A stretch of 45,180 nucleotides of DNA, taken from Shewanella colwelliana ATCC 39565 (GTDB lineage: Bacteria; Pseudomonadota; Gammaproteobacteria; Enterobacterales; Shewanellaceae). Of this stretch, positions 28,203 through 37,298 are shown piece by piece (the first letter of the stretch is position 1; every line of letters starts with the position of its first letter). Location of the stretch: positions 1-45,180 of the forward strand of contig NZ_JAEC01000034.1 of the NCBI RefSeq assembly GCF_000518705.1. The letters are read 5' to 3'. Under the pieces are notes generated by a model. It was not told the DNA's origin and searched no databases. It saw nothing but the letters and a program-made list of their open reading frames with translations. A program made the translations under genes and the position numbers.

Positions 28203-29798
28203 TTGGCCATACAAGATCCGATACAACAAGGTTTAGCCTCAGGTTGGAAGCACATTGATGCGAGCCAAGTGACGCAGGCGCAGACCCTAGAAGCTGATGT
28301 CGTGATTGTGGGCAGTGGCGCTGGTGGTGGTGTCGCCGCAGAGATTCTCAGTGAGGCGGGGCTATCGGTGATTATCATCGAAGGTGGACCGTTAAAGTCA
28401 TCTGAGAGCTTTAATATGGAGGAGCGCCGCGCTTACCCCAATCTCTATCAGCAGGCCGCGTCAATGAAGACCAAAGATAAGGCGATTGGGATCTTTCAGG
28501 GGCGGGCCGTAGGTGGCTCGACCACTGTCAACTGGACCACTTCGATTCGTACGCCTCAAAATGCCCTCGAGTACTGGGCAAAAGAGAAATCTATAACGGG
28601 TCTGTCTGCTGAGTCACTCAAGCCTTGGTTTGAAAAGATGGAGCAGCGGCTCAACATTAGCGAGTGGGCTTATGAGCCCAATCGGAATAATTTGGCATTA
28701 AGGCAAGGTTGTGAAGCCTTAGGCTGGGATTTTACCGTGATTAAGCGCAATGTGGCAGGCTGCTGGAACAGCGGTTATTGCGGCATGGGCTGCCCAGTTA
28801 ATGCCAAACAATCTATGCTACTCACGACGATCCCTGCGGCACTTAATCGCGGGGCGACATTGGTAAGTCGCGCTAAGGTGAGTCAGATTGAGCACACTAA
28901 CGATAAGGTCTATGGCCTTAAAGCTCAGGCGTTGAGCGAGTCGTTAAAACCCACAGGCGTGGAGCTGTTGTTTAAAGCTAAGCATTACATCTTGAGTGCT
29001 GGCGCTATCCATACGCCGACCTTGATGATGCGCTCAAAGCTGCCCGATCCATACCATATCTTGGGTAAACGTACCTTTTTACACCCAACGTTACTCAGTG
29101 GTGCCATGTTTAATGATCCTATTAATGGTCATGCAGGAGCCCCTCAATCAATCTATTCTGATCAGTTTGTTTGGCAAGATGGTGCTGAGGGTGAACTGGG
29201 TTACAAATTGGAAGTTCCTCCGGTGCATCCGATTTTAATTGCCTCAAAAACATTAGGCTATGGTCAGAGTCATGCAGAGCTCATGGCCAAGTTTAATCAG
29301 TTACAGGTCACTATTGCCTTAGTGAGAGACGGGTATCACCCTGATAGCCAAGGTGGTCAGGTGAGGCTAACAGACAGTGGTTTTAGTTTAGATTATCCGC
29401 TCACGGATGCTTTTTGGCATGCGGCTCGGCGCGCCTTTGCTAGCATGGCAGAGTTACAATTTGCGGCTGGTGCAAAGCAAGTACTTCCTATCAGCGAGGG
29501 GATGCCCTACTTGTCGAGTTGGACTGAGGCAAAGAAGGCGATTGCCGAGATGGATTTGGCACCACTTAAGACAGTGGTTGCCTCGGCACATGTGATGGGC
29601 GGTTGCCCTATGGGGGAAGATACTAAAACGGCCATGGTCGATAGTGAGGGCAGTAGCCACTATTTCGATAATCTATCTGTGATGGACGGCTCGCTGTTTC
29701 CAACCAGCCTTGGGGCAAACCCACAGTTATCCATTTATGGTATCACGGCCAAAAACGCTAGTTTACTGGCGCAAAGATTAACCGCTAAACCTCAGTAG
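28203..29798 (+). CDS. GMC-family flavoprotein oxidoreductase
   Basis: FAD-dependent oxidoreductase of the glucose-methanol-choline family, 531 residues. The FAD motif GSGAGGG is at residues 37-43; the C-terminal catalytic region has AHVMGGCPMG and NPQLSIYGITAKNAS. A Cys-rich segment, NSGYCGMGCPVNAKQS, resembles the one in long-chain alcohol oxidase-type members. There is no signal of its own, so it probably leaves the cytoplasm with the upstream Tat protein. The start is TTG at 28203, where GGAGGA lies six bases upstream; a longer TTG frame from 28134 lacks such a site. Its end overlaps the convergent TIGR02444 gene by 14 bases. The electron acceptor and substrate are unknown. Confidence 0.85.
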   Translation: MAIQDPIQQGLASGWKHIDASQVTQAQTLEADVVIVGSGAGGGVAAEILSEAGLSVIIIEGGPLKSSESFNMEERRAYPNLYQQAASMKTKDKAIGIFQGRAVGGSTTVNWTTSIRTPQNALEYWAKEKSITGLSAESLKPWFEKMEQRLNISEWAYEPNRNNLALRQGCEALGWDFTVIKRNVAGCWNSGYCGMGCPVNAKQSMLLTTIPAALNRGATLVSRAKVSQIEHTNDKVYGLKAQALSESLKPTGVELLFKAKHYILSAGAIHTPTLMMRSKLPDPYHILGKRTFLHPTLLSGAMFNDPINGHAGAPQSIYSDQFVWQDGAEGELGYKLEVPPVHPILIASKTLGYGQSHAELMAKFNQLQVTIALVRDGYHPDSQGGQVRLTDSGFSLDYPLTDAFWHAARRAFASMAELQFAAGAKQVLPISEGMPYLSSWTEAKKAIAEMDLAPLKTVVASAHVMGGCPMGEDTKTAMVDSEGSSHYFDNLSVMDGSLFPTSLGANPQLSIYGITAKNASLLAQRLTAKPQ

Positions 29799-30237
29799 CA
29801 GCAATTTGTAGTTCACTGAGTTGTGATAACTCTACGCCGAAAAGAGACAGGTAGCGAGGCAGGTTTTGCTCGCGACTCTCATCGGGCAGCTGCCTAACTT
29901 TATGCAGAATCAGCGCTTGTGCCTTACGTTCTAGCATCAGTTCGACATCGAGCATCTGTTGGTATTCGCTGTCGGCCAGGTTGCATTTGCTTAGCTTACG
30001 CAATTTACGGTAAGGCTTAAGCACTTTCTCTTCCCAGCTATCTATCTGCGTAAAGAGTTGCTCCCAGGCTTGAGTGCTTAATCGATAGGCTTGCCCGTCA
30101 AGCCAGGTCGCTAACAGCAATAAGTTAACATTCACACCATAGTCATCTTGCAGTTGCAGATAACCTCGCTGTCCGTTGGCATATAAGGTATCGCACTCTT
30201 GCCATAGTGACAGGTCAAATTGATTTAAATAGGTCAT
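29785..30237 (-). CDS. TIGR02444-family protein
   Basis: A 150-residue cytoplasmic protein of the TIGR02444 (DUF2390) family: it starts FDLSLWQECDTLYAN and has the central block LLLLATWLDGQAYRLS. Function unknown. It follows yheS by 31 bases on the same strand and is probably in its operon. Confidence 0.85.
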   Translation of the reverse strand: MTYLNQFDLSLWQECDTLYANGQRGYLQLQDDYGVNVNLLLLATWLDGQAYRLSTQAWEQLFTQIDSWEEKVLKPYRKLRKLSKCNLADSEYQQMLDVELMLERKAQALILHKVRQLPDESREQNLPRYLSLFGVELSQLSELQIAATEV

Positions 30238-30268
30238 GTCAGCTTCCTTGTTGAACCCCTAATACAGA

Positions 30269-32182
30269 TTAGCTTAACTCAGCTTTAACGCTTTGCTCAA
30301 TGGCTTCAATCTGCTCTTGTAACTCTAACCACTCCATTTCACTCTCTTCGAGCGATTGGGTTAAGGTGGTGCGTTCACTAAGCACTTGGGTTAATTTAGG
30401 CTTATTATCAGCATCGTACAAACTGGTGTCGGCGAGCATATTTTCTAATTCGCTGAGGCGTTCACTGCATTGCTGCTGTGCTTTTTCGAGTTTGGTTTGT
30501 ATTTTTTTAAGTGGCGACAATTTTTGGCGTAACTCTGCTTCGAGACGCTTTTGTAGTTTTTTATCTTGTGCTGGCGTGGCATCCACAACCGACTCAGACT
30601 TATTAGCGCCCTTGGCAGCATCGAGTAACCACTGATGGTAATCATCGAGATCGCCGTCGAAGCTGCGGACTTCACCCTGATCAACTAGGTAGTAGTCACT
30701 GCAACTAAGGCGTAGCAAGTGTCTGTCATGCGACACGATAATCATGGCGCCCTCAAACGATTGCAGCGCCATAGTTAGCGCATGGCGCATCTCTAAATCT
30801 AAGTGGTTAGTCGGTTCATCGAGCAGTAATAGGTTAGGGCGTTGCCATACCAGCAGAGCCAGTACTAGGCGAGCTTTTTCACCGCCAGAGAAGGGGCGCA
30901 CGGGCGCTAATGCCATATCACCATTAAAGCCATAGCCACCTAAAAAGTCTCTTAGCTCCTGCTCTCTATGGGTGGGAGCCAGTCTAACTAAATGTTGCAG
31001 TGGTGAATCATCGAGGCGCAAAAACTCTAATTGGTGCTGGGCAAAGTAACCGATATTTAAACCCGGGTTTGTCTCGTACACGCCGCTCATGGGTTTAAGT
31101 TGTTCGGCCAATAACTTGATCAGTGTCGATTTACCTGCACCATTGCGTCCAAGCAAACCGATACGGGCACCCGGAACGAGGTTGAGGTGTACATGGTTCA
31201 AAATTGGCGTGTCGTTGTAACCCACTGACACCTGTTCCATCTTAACTAGTGGATTAGGTAGGGCATCGGGTGCTCTAAAGGCCATATAAAAAGGGCTGTC
31301 GGCTTTGGATGGCAGCAGGTCCGCCATGCGCTCTAGCGCTTTTAAGCGGCTTTGGGCTTGCTTTGCCTTACTGGCCTTATAACGGAAGCGGTCAACAAAA
31401 GACTGCATATGAGCCCGCTCTTTTTGTTGTCGTTCAAAGGCAACTTGTTGCTGGGCCATACGCTCGGCACGGATACGTTCAAAGGCACTGTAGTTACCTT
31501 TGTAGTAGTTCAGCTTGTGGTGTTCAACATGCACAATCTCATCCACAATCGCATCAATAAAGTCGCGGTCGTGACTGATCAAAATGAGCGTACCTTGATA
31601 GGCCTTAATCCACCCTTCGAGCCAATACATGGTATCTAAGTCTAAATGGTTGGTTGGCTCATCGAGTAGCAACAACTCAGAGCGGCACAGTAGTGCCTGG
31701 GCTAAGTTGAGGCGCATACGCCACCCCCCCGAGAAACTCTTCACGGGATTTTTCTGTTCGGTGTCACTAAAGCCCAAACCTGCTAATAAGCTTGCTGCGC
31801 GAGATTGAATGCTATAACCGCCAATGGCGTCAATCTTGCCATGTAGCAAGGCAATATCATGACCATTGTCATCGAACTGGGCTTGATGCAGGGCTTGCTC
31901 AAGTTGACGATACTCTCTGTCCCCATCGATAACATATTCGATGGCGCTCACTTCAAGCGCTGGTGTTTCCTGTGCGACGGTGGCTATCTGCCAACCCGCT
32001 GGCACGCTGAATTCGCCTTTGTCCAGGCTCAAGTGACCGAGAATCAGTGCCAACAAGGAGGATTTGCCTGTGCCATTAGCGCCAACCAACCCCACTTTGT
32101 GGCCGGGATAAATCGTCAGTGAGGTTTCATCCAAGAGAGTCTTGGTGCCACGAATCAGTTGCGCTTGAGTAATGGTGATCAT
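30269..32182 (-). CDS. yheS: ABC-F ATPase YheS
   Basis: Soluble ABC-F protein that acts on ribosomes, with no membrane domain. It is 637 residues, with two ATPase domains: Walker A GANGTGKSS and GRNGAGKST, signature SGGWRM and SGGEKA, and Walker B LLLLDEPTNHLD in both. The linker between them is charged (arm/P-site tRNA-interaction region), and a long coiled-coil tail (about 545-637) follows. It is divergent from yheV. Together with yheV, prkB-yheU-yheT and crp this matches the arrangement in E. coli. Confidence 0.95.
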   Translation of the reverse strand: MITITQAQLIRGTKTLLDETSLTIYPGHKVGLVGANGTGKSSLLALILGHLSLDKGEFSVPAGWQIATVAQETPALEVSAIEYVIDGDREYRQLEQALHQAQFDDNGHDIALLHGKIDAIGGYSIQSRAASLLAGLGFSDTEQKNPVKSFSGGWRMRLNLAQALLCRSELLLLDEPTNHLDLDTMYWLEGWIKAYQGTLILISHDRDFIDAIVDEIVHVEHHKLNYYKGNYSAFERIRAERMAQQQVAFERQQKERAHMQSFVDRFRYKASKAKQAQSRLKALERMADLLPSKADSPFYMAFRAPDALPNPLVKMEQVSVGYNDTPILNHVHLNLVPGARIGLLGRNGAGKSTLIKLLAEQLKPMSGVYETNPGLNIGYFAQHQLEFLRLDDSPLQHLVRLAPTHREQELRDFLGGYGFNGDMALAPVRPFSGGEKARLVLALLVWQRPNLLLLDEPTNHLDLEMRHALTMALQSFEGAMIIVSHDRHLLRLSCSDYYLVDQGEVRSFDGDLDDYHQWLLDAAKGANKSESVVDATPAQDKKLQKRLEAELRQKLSPLKKIQTKLEKAQQQCSERLSELENMLADTSLYDADNKPKLTQVLSERTTLTQSLEESEMEWLELQEQIEAIEQSVKAELS

Positions 32183-32345
32183 TGAGGTCGGCTTGCTACT
32201 TGGGTGGACATAATTGGGAGGGGATAATAGCGTAAAGTCGGCTATTTAGGCCACTCTTTAGGGGGATTATTGGGGTCTTTTTGGCAAAGCTGTGGCAAAA
32301 TGGCGGCAATTGACAACCCATTTATCATCACAGGTTAATCACAAC

Positions 32346-32546
32346 GTGAGCAAAGTCAGAGTAAAGAAGCGTTTCGTCGCGGGGGCAAAGTGTCCTCAAT
32401 GCAAGGCAACCGACAGTATTGTGTTGTTCAAAGAGCAAGGTGTCGAAACCGTCGAGTGCGTAGAATGTGATTACCGCGATCAACAAACGGAAGAGCAGGT
32501 TGCCGCGAAAGCGACGGGTGATGTGATCGGCGTGTTTAAGCCTTAA
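32346..32546 (+). CDS. yheV: YheV zinc-ribbon protein
   Basis: A 66-residue protein with two CxxC motifs (CPQC and CVEC) that form a likely zinc ribbon. Function unknown. The start is GTG at 32346, which gives MSKVRVKKRFVAGAK, the family start. A longer frame from 32292 adds unrelated residues. It is divergent from yheS. Confidence 0.88.
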   Translation: MSKVRVKKRFVAGAKCPQCKATDSIVLFKEQGVETVECVECDYRDQQTEEQVAAKATGDVIGVFKP

Positions 32547-32564
32547 TTCTCTCTGCGCAAGTCA

Positions 32565-32598
32565 GAGTGCTAGGCCCTATGCTTGGTGGCTAGCACTC
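32565..32598. terminator. hairpin between convergent genes
   Basis: Perfect 9-base inverted repeat GAGTGCTAG / CTAGCACTC with a 16-base spacer, just after yheV and before the convergent 108-residue gene. No T run is present, so it is at best a partial terminator. Confidence 0.45.
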
Positions 32599-32608
32599 GC
32601 TCGTTTAG

Positions 32609-32920
32609 TTAATCTTTAAACCCATCTTGTAGAAATAGATGGCGAGTCTGATTAAATCTCGCCTCTTCGGCTTGAATAAAATCGATAGCCAGTTGTGCGT
32701 TTTCTTGGCGGAATTTGTCAAGCTTGGCAATTTCGTACTCATTCATTACGATATTCATCGCTTCGATGGTCCATTCGCACTCACCTAAACCGATATCCAC
32801 TTCATCGGGATCATAATGGGTCACCATCCAGTCTTGTAACTGTTCATTGTCTATCTTGGCTTGTTGCCATGCCGTGAGTTGATCGATAAGTTGCTGTTTG
32901 CTGATATTGGCTTGGCTCAT
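32609..32920 (-). CDS. small acidic protein of unknown function
   Basis: A 103-residue helical, Glu/Gln-rich protein (from MSQANISKQQLIDQ), with no signal or membrane segment. I do not recognise the family. The ATG at 32920 is preferred to the GTG at 32935, because that GTG lies within the tail of the upstream POT remnant. The remnant's insertion or decay has brought its break right up to this gene, so its native promoter may be lost. Confidence 0.6.
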   Translation of the reverse strand: MSQANISKQQLIDQLTAWQQAKIDNEQLQDWMVTHYDPDEVDIGLGECEWTIEAMNIVMNEYEIAKLDKFRQENAQLAIDFIQAEEARFNQTRHLFLQDGFKD

Positions 32921-32924
32921 TGTT

Positions 32925-33347
32925 TTAAAACTCACGCAACGGCTTCACCGCAGTTTTCCGTGAAAACGCGCCGATATTGACCATCATGTAAAAGATGGAA
33001 AAACCTTTTGCGCGGGTCTCTGTCGTGGTCGACAAGGCAACGGTACCAGTGATCACCGCCTTGATAAACGAGCCACCAATCATGATAACAATCAAAATTG
33101 GTACAATTGCCCAGCGGATATCGGCTAACGCACCACTAAAGGTAGGTAAAAAGTAGAGACCCGCGGAGAATGAACCCGCCAACCATGCGGCTTCTACATC
33201 GGTAAAGCCTAAAATACGTGACAAATAAAGGGTGATAACGATAAACACCCCGTAATATACCGCTCGTTCGAGCAGCTCGACACCGTTGGCGATCCAGTAA
33301 ATTCTAGGAAAGCGCGGCGCCGCAGTGGACCTAGCTTTATTATTCAT
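32925..33347 (-). pseudogene. remnant of a POT-family peptide transporter gene
   Basis: A second, broken copy of the transporter at 39497. It keeps the start MNNK, the POT motif ELLER and the first helices, then jumps from SGALAD to IRWAIV: 50 codons (150 bases) are missing in frame. It continues to KTAVKPLRE and stops after a change to F*. Only about 140 of over 470 codons remain, so it cannot make a working transporter. Similarity also runs into the upstream leader (about 75 bases before the ATG). Confidence 0.9.
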
Positions 33348-33781
33348 TTTTAGTCTTCCAGGCGAAAAAACACCTCAAACTACCCTGAGGCGAGCAAGGA
33401 CGCAACCTTAGCGTCATGATAGGGATCAACTTTTGACTAAAGTGCACTCCAAATTAACTAGAAAAACAACGCGAAATGGTGTTCAAGGACTGTGATAGTG
33501 ACTCGACAAACATTCACAAAGAGATATACATACGATAAATACACCTGGCTGCGCCACCTAATTAATCTCCTACAAATCAAGCATTCACTAATGCGCAACA
33601 CTTCGCAGCATTAAAAAGAAAAGCTTTTAACAAAACGCCAATAAATGTAAAGTTATCAATCGAAAAAACACTGCTGACATAGAATACGCAGAAACACATC
33701 CTTAGGAGTTATCTTCATTTAAGAGAGTTAAACTTATACAGATGTGACAAAGGAATAAAAATCAAACTAAAAGGGAGCGAT
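33348..33781 (+). other. AT-rich upstream region of the 1043-residue gene
   Basis: About 430 bases. The first 75 are the leader of the POT remnant read on the other strand. The rest is AT-rich, holds no recognised gene, and presumably contains the promoter of the gene at 33782. The ribosome site GGGAG lies six bases before its ATG. Confidence 0.5.
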
Positions 33782-36700
33782 ATGAAAATATTTTATCTAA
33801 TACTAACACTAATAACCTTTCAGGCTTTAGCATTTGAAGATAAAGGTTATGTGAAAACGTACGATCTTAACAAAAATTATTACCCATTAAGCACTTCGAG
33901 TTATGATCACTTCTCTGTAAAAGCTGGTACATTTTTTTTCGGCTGTAACGAAAATGGTTTACACCCCTGGGTCATTAAACACGGTGAGTTTACTCCTCAG
34001 AATCTATGGAAGAATAATTCAGAGTACATTAACTGTTCCAACATCAGTGATATATACCAATTAAGTAAAGATGAAGTCGTCTTTAAAATCTCATTGGTAG
34101 GCGACACATTTATCACAGATGGCACCACACAAGGAACAAGGAGGTTTGATGAGCTAGATATAATAAAAGAAAACATCAAAGCTAATAAAGGTTCAAACTA
34201 TATAGCAGAAAATATACTAAAAATAGGAGAAAGCAAATACATTTATTCGCTATACGATGGAACCTATCTATTCGATATCAAACAAAACTTTAGCACTAGA
34301 TTCCATGAAAGAGCGAACTTCTATGAGGCTCAAAAATGTACATTGTGGAGCAAAAGAGTTGTTTGTATACTAGGTGGAAAAATTTACGCAACAGATGGTA
34401 CAGAGAGTGGCACAAAGTTAATTTATGAGTTTGAATCAGATAAGCATTATAAACTATCAGATACCAATAAAAAAGATGAATACGTTACAATTACATTATT
34501 GGATGACATTTCAAAGCTTGTAAAAATAAATATTTTAACAGGTGAGTCACACACTCTATACGAGAACAAAGATTACTTTTTTACACCATATAAAAAAGTA
34601 TTTCACTCAGAAAATGCTTCCTACTTTATAGCCCTAGCCGTAAATTCCATGGGTTCAGGTGAGTTGACATACAACTTATTTAAGTATAACAATAACACGA
34701 AATTAACTGGTTTCATTCACAGGGAAAAAATAGAGAATTATTATGGGGACCTATCTCTATACCACATAGGTCAAGATATCTTAATAAAAGGCTATACCAG
34801 TTCAGAAGATTACCTATACAAATTCAACAGCAATAATGATAGTGATATAAAACGCTTAACGCTTTCAATTGATGATACAAAAGTTGTCTACTTGGGAAAA
34901 TCAGAGAAAGAAGTATTTTTCGATAGTTCATTTAATAAAGATACTCACATAATAGTCTATTCGCAAGAGAAAGGAGATATCAGAGACATCTTCTATGGGA
35001 AAGGTCAACTGACCAGCAAAAATTTAATCCATGACAACAAAATATTTTTCGCAAAACCTATTCAGTCGGATAAATTGATTGGTCAAGGGCTTCACGTATT
35101 AAACAATGATACTGATACCTTTGACTATGTATCAAGTATAGATAAGGGCAATAGAACAGTTTCAAGCAATACAAAGCTTTCCAGCAGGAATAGTCAAGAT
35201 GTTTTTGCTTTTGGTGAATTGGATGAAAAATTAAAACTGAGAGAAATCACAAAGCCAGGCGATACAGAAATAAACCATGTATTTTTTAAAGCATCATTGA
35301 TGGAGGGAGCAGAAGTTTTAGATGAAACTCTTCCTGTTGAGTATCCAAAATATAGTTCACTTTCTTTGGCTAACGAAAATGATGATGTGTTTTACTTGCT
35401 AAATGGAAAAATAAATAGGTACAACAACACAAGCCAAACAACCACAGAACTAGTCGATTATGCAAACCTTAGCTTTTTAGAGTTGATTTTAGCTGATGAA
35501 AGAAGGTTAATTTCACTAACAAATCAGCGAAAAGTAAAAATCATCGACACTGAATCAAATAAAATTTATTTACCCAGTGAGGTGGGTCTAAAAGATACTA
35601 CTACGGGAAAATGCCACGATTTAGTTGCAAACATAGACTTATCAAGTGACTCAGGAGATAAATTAAACTTTTACAAATGGGATGGCAATCAATACAAGCT
35701 TAGAGAATCTATTTCTATAGCTTACAATCTTTACACTTATATTGATAGCAAAAACGGAAGAGCATACTATTCAAAATATTACCCATCCCAAAGCACATAC
35801 TCTATCAACTATTATGATTGTAAGAACGGTATAAACCAAGAACTATATAAAACCAATGAAAATGAACATGTCAGTGAACTACATTACCCCGACGGTAAAA
35901 TTATTTTTTCAACTCAAGAATTCACGTCTAATAGTTCAATCGCTTTGCTGAGGTCAATTGACCTAGCTTCGAAAGCCATAACATTGCTACATGATGACTT
36001 CGACAAGTTCAGACGAGACTCAATGCTATATAGCAACAGAGAAACTTACTATTTCGAAAAAGACACAAACCAAATAAAGCTGTATTCAATATCAAACAAC
36101 ACTAGCACCGAACTGAGCACCCTTAATAATTATTATAGTAGTTTCACCCCCTCTCCAATCACATTTTATAACGACCCTAACCAATGGCTCTTCGTCCCAA
36201 TAGGAATTGTTAATGGAATATTCAACATGGCTATTTATATGCCAGAGTACGATCTATGGCATACGGTAAAAATTCCCAATGTATTTGAAATAACTAACAT
36301 CAATGACAAGGGGTTTTACTTGAATGGACATTACTATTTCACATATAAATCAAATCAGTTTGGAGACGAGTTTTTTACTATCAATCAAGAGTGCTTAGCC
36401 ACCAAAATTGGCAGAGGAGAAAACTGTAAAAATCCTTATGAAAATAGAGCCCCAATCATGCTTGATGTTGTTAGTCCTACGTTAATGGCCAACCAATACC
36501 TATACATCCCAATCAGAGCATGGGATGAAGATATGGATAAATTGACATTCTCCATTAACCAAGTTCCTAATTGGGTAAAGTTTAACCCTGACAATGGGGA
36601 AATTCATGGAAAAATCCCATCAGATTGGAACACCAGCGTTGATAATATCATCGTTAGTGTTTCAGACGGTATAGATACAATCTCTAGCCAACCATTTTCC

Positions 36701-36913
36701 ATTAATATAAGAACTGAAGATGGAGGAGACAATACTGGCGCAGAAGGTAACGGAAGTAATAACGAAGAAAATACTACGACACCTGATAGTTCAAACAGTA
36801 GTAGTTCATCAGGTGGTGTTATGTTTATTGAAATACTCTTATTAATACTCACTATCATGTATCGCCGAAATGCATTAATAGGTTCAAAATTGGTGACAAG
36901 AGATGAGTGTTGA
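33782..36913 (+). CDS. large exported, surface-anchored protein of unknown function
   Basis: A 1043-residue protein with a signal peptide (1-17, ending ALA). The long middle is beta-propeller-like and rich in Asn, Lys, Tyr and Ser; two DGTxxGT motifs, DGTTQGT at 113-119 and DGTESGT at 205-211, match the ELWxxDGTxxGT type of repeat. Residues about 889-975 form a cadherin/dystroglycan-like domain (NRAPIML... LTFSINQVPNWVKFNPDNG). A Ser-rich stretch then leads to GG (1011-1012), a hydrophobic segment and RR, which resembles the GlyGly-CTERM signal that rhombosortase processes. A 14-residue tail follows the RR, unlike the usual short end. The gene is much more AT-rich than its neighbours, so it was probably acquired. 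No intact homologue or known activity is recognised. Confidence 0.8.
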   Translation: MKIFYLILTLITFQALAFEDKGYVKTYDLNKNYYPLSTSSYDHFSVKAGTFFFGCNENGLHPWVIKHGEFTPQNLWKNNSEYINCSNISDIYQLSKDEVVFKISLVGDTFITDGTTQGTRRFDELDIIKENIKANKGSNYIAENILKIGESKYIYSLYDGTYLFDIKQNFSTRFHERANFYEAQKCTLWSKRVVCILGGKIYATDGTESGTKLIYEFESDKHYKLSDTNKKDEYVTITLLDDISKLVKINILTGESHTLYENKDYFFTPYKKVFHSENASYFIALAVNSMGSGELTYNLFKYNNNTKLTGFIHREKIENYYGDLSLYHIGQDILIKGYTSSEDYLYKFNSNNDSDIKRLTLSIDDTKVVYLGKSEKEVFFDSSFNKDTHIIVYSQEKGDIRDIFYGKGQLTSKNLIHDNKIFFAKPIQSDKLIGQGLHVLNNDTDTFDYVSSIDKGNRTVSSNTKLSSRNSQDVFAFGELDEKLKLREITKPGDTEINHVFFKASLMEGAEVLDETLPVEYPKYSSLSLANENDDVFYLLNGKINRYNNTSQTTTELVDYANLSFLELILADERRLISLTNQRKVKIIDTESNKIYLPSEVGLKDTTTGKCHDLVANIDLSSDSGDKLNFYKWDGNQYKLRESISIAYNLYTYIDSKNGRAYYSKYYPSQSTYSINYYDCKNGINQELYKTNENEHVSELHYPDGKIIFSTQEFTSNSSIALLRSIDLASKAITLLHDDFDKFRRDSMLYSNRETYYFEKDTNQIKLYSISNNTSTELSTLNNYYSSFTPSPITFYNDPNQWLFVPIGIVNGIFNMAIYMPEYDLWHTVKIPNVFEITNINDKGFYLNGHYYFTYKSNQFGDEFFTINQECLATKIGRGENCKNPYENRAPIMLDVVSPTLMANQYLYIPIRAWDEDMDKLTFSINQVPNWVKFNPDNGEIHGKIPSDWNTSVDNIIVSVSDGIDTISSQPFSINIRTEDGGDNTGAEGNGSNNEENTTTPDSSNSSSSSGGVMFIEILLLILTIMYRRNALIGSKLVTRDEC

Positions 36914-37298
36914 TCTTAAAGAGTAGATAAAGACATAAAATGTGGCCGTTCAAGTTAATAATCGGCTGTTTTTCAACATATAAATATCTAGATTTCGGTG
37001 AGGTGTGTCAAAACGAGGCACCTCACTTATTAATTCGTCCTAATATCCTAATAACGTAATAATTCCCACTTAGGTCAGATAGCTATACAGAGAGCTAGAC
37101 TGTCTCGCGATTTTCTTATGCGCTCTTTCTTATTAATATTAGGAGCATTAAACTTGATCAATCATTACGACATAACTCTACGCCGTCGCATCTTCTTAAG
37201 TTTATGACTATAATCTGCGCTAAGGATAACCACTATTGCCGATGAAGGCGATGGCTTTGGCTGAATAATCGCGCCAAAACCATCGCGACATTGATAAC
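36914..37298. other. intergenic region with hairpins
   Basis: 385 bases between convergent genes. Two hairpins are seen. One has GTGAGGTG (36998-37005) with CACCTCAC (37019-37026), a possible weak terminator of the 1043-residue gene. The other is a 13-base inverted repeat at 37248-37260 and 37274-37286 with one mismatch, 12 bases past the chemoreceptor stop. Neither is followed by a good T run. No gene is seen. Confidence 0.55.

Noticed and set aside
31309..31639. Two overlapping plus-strand frames
   Set aside because: They are opposite the yheS gene, which has complete ABC-F motifs; shadows only.
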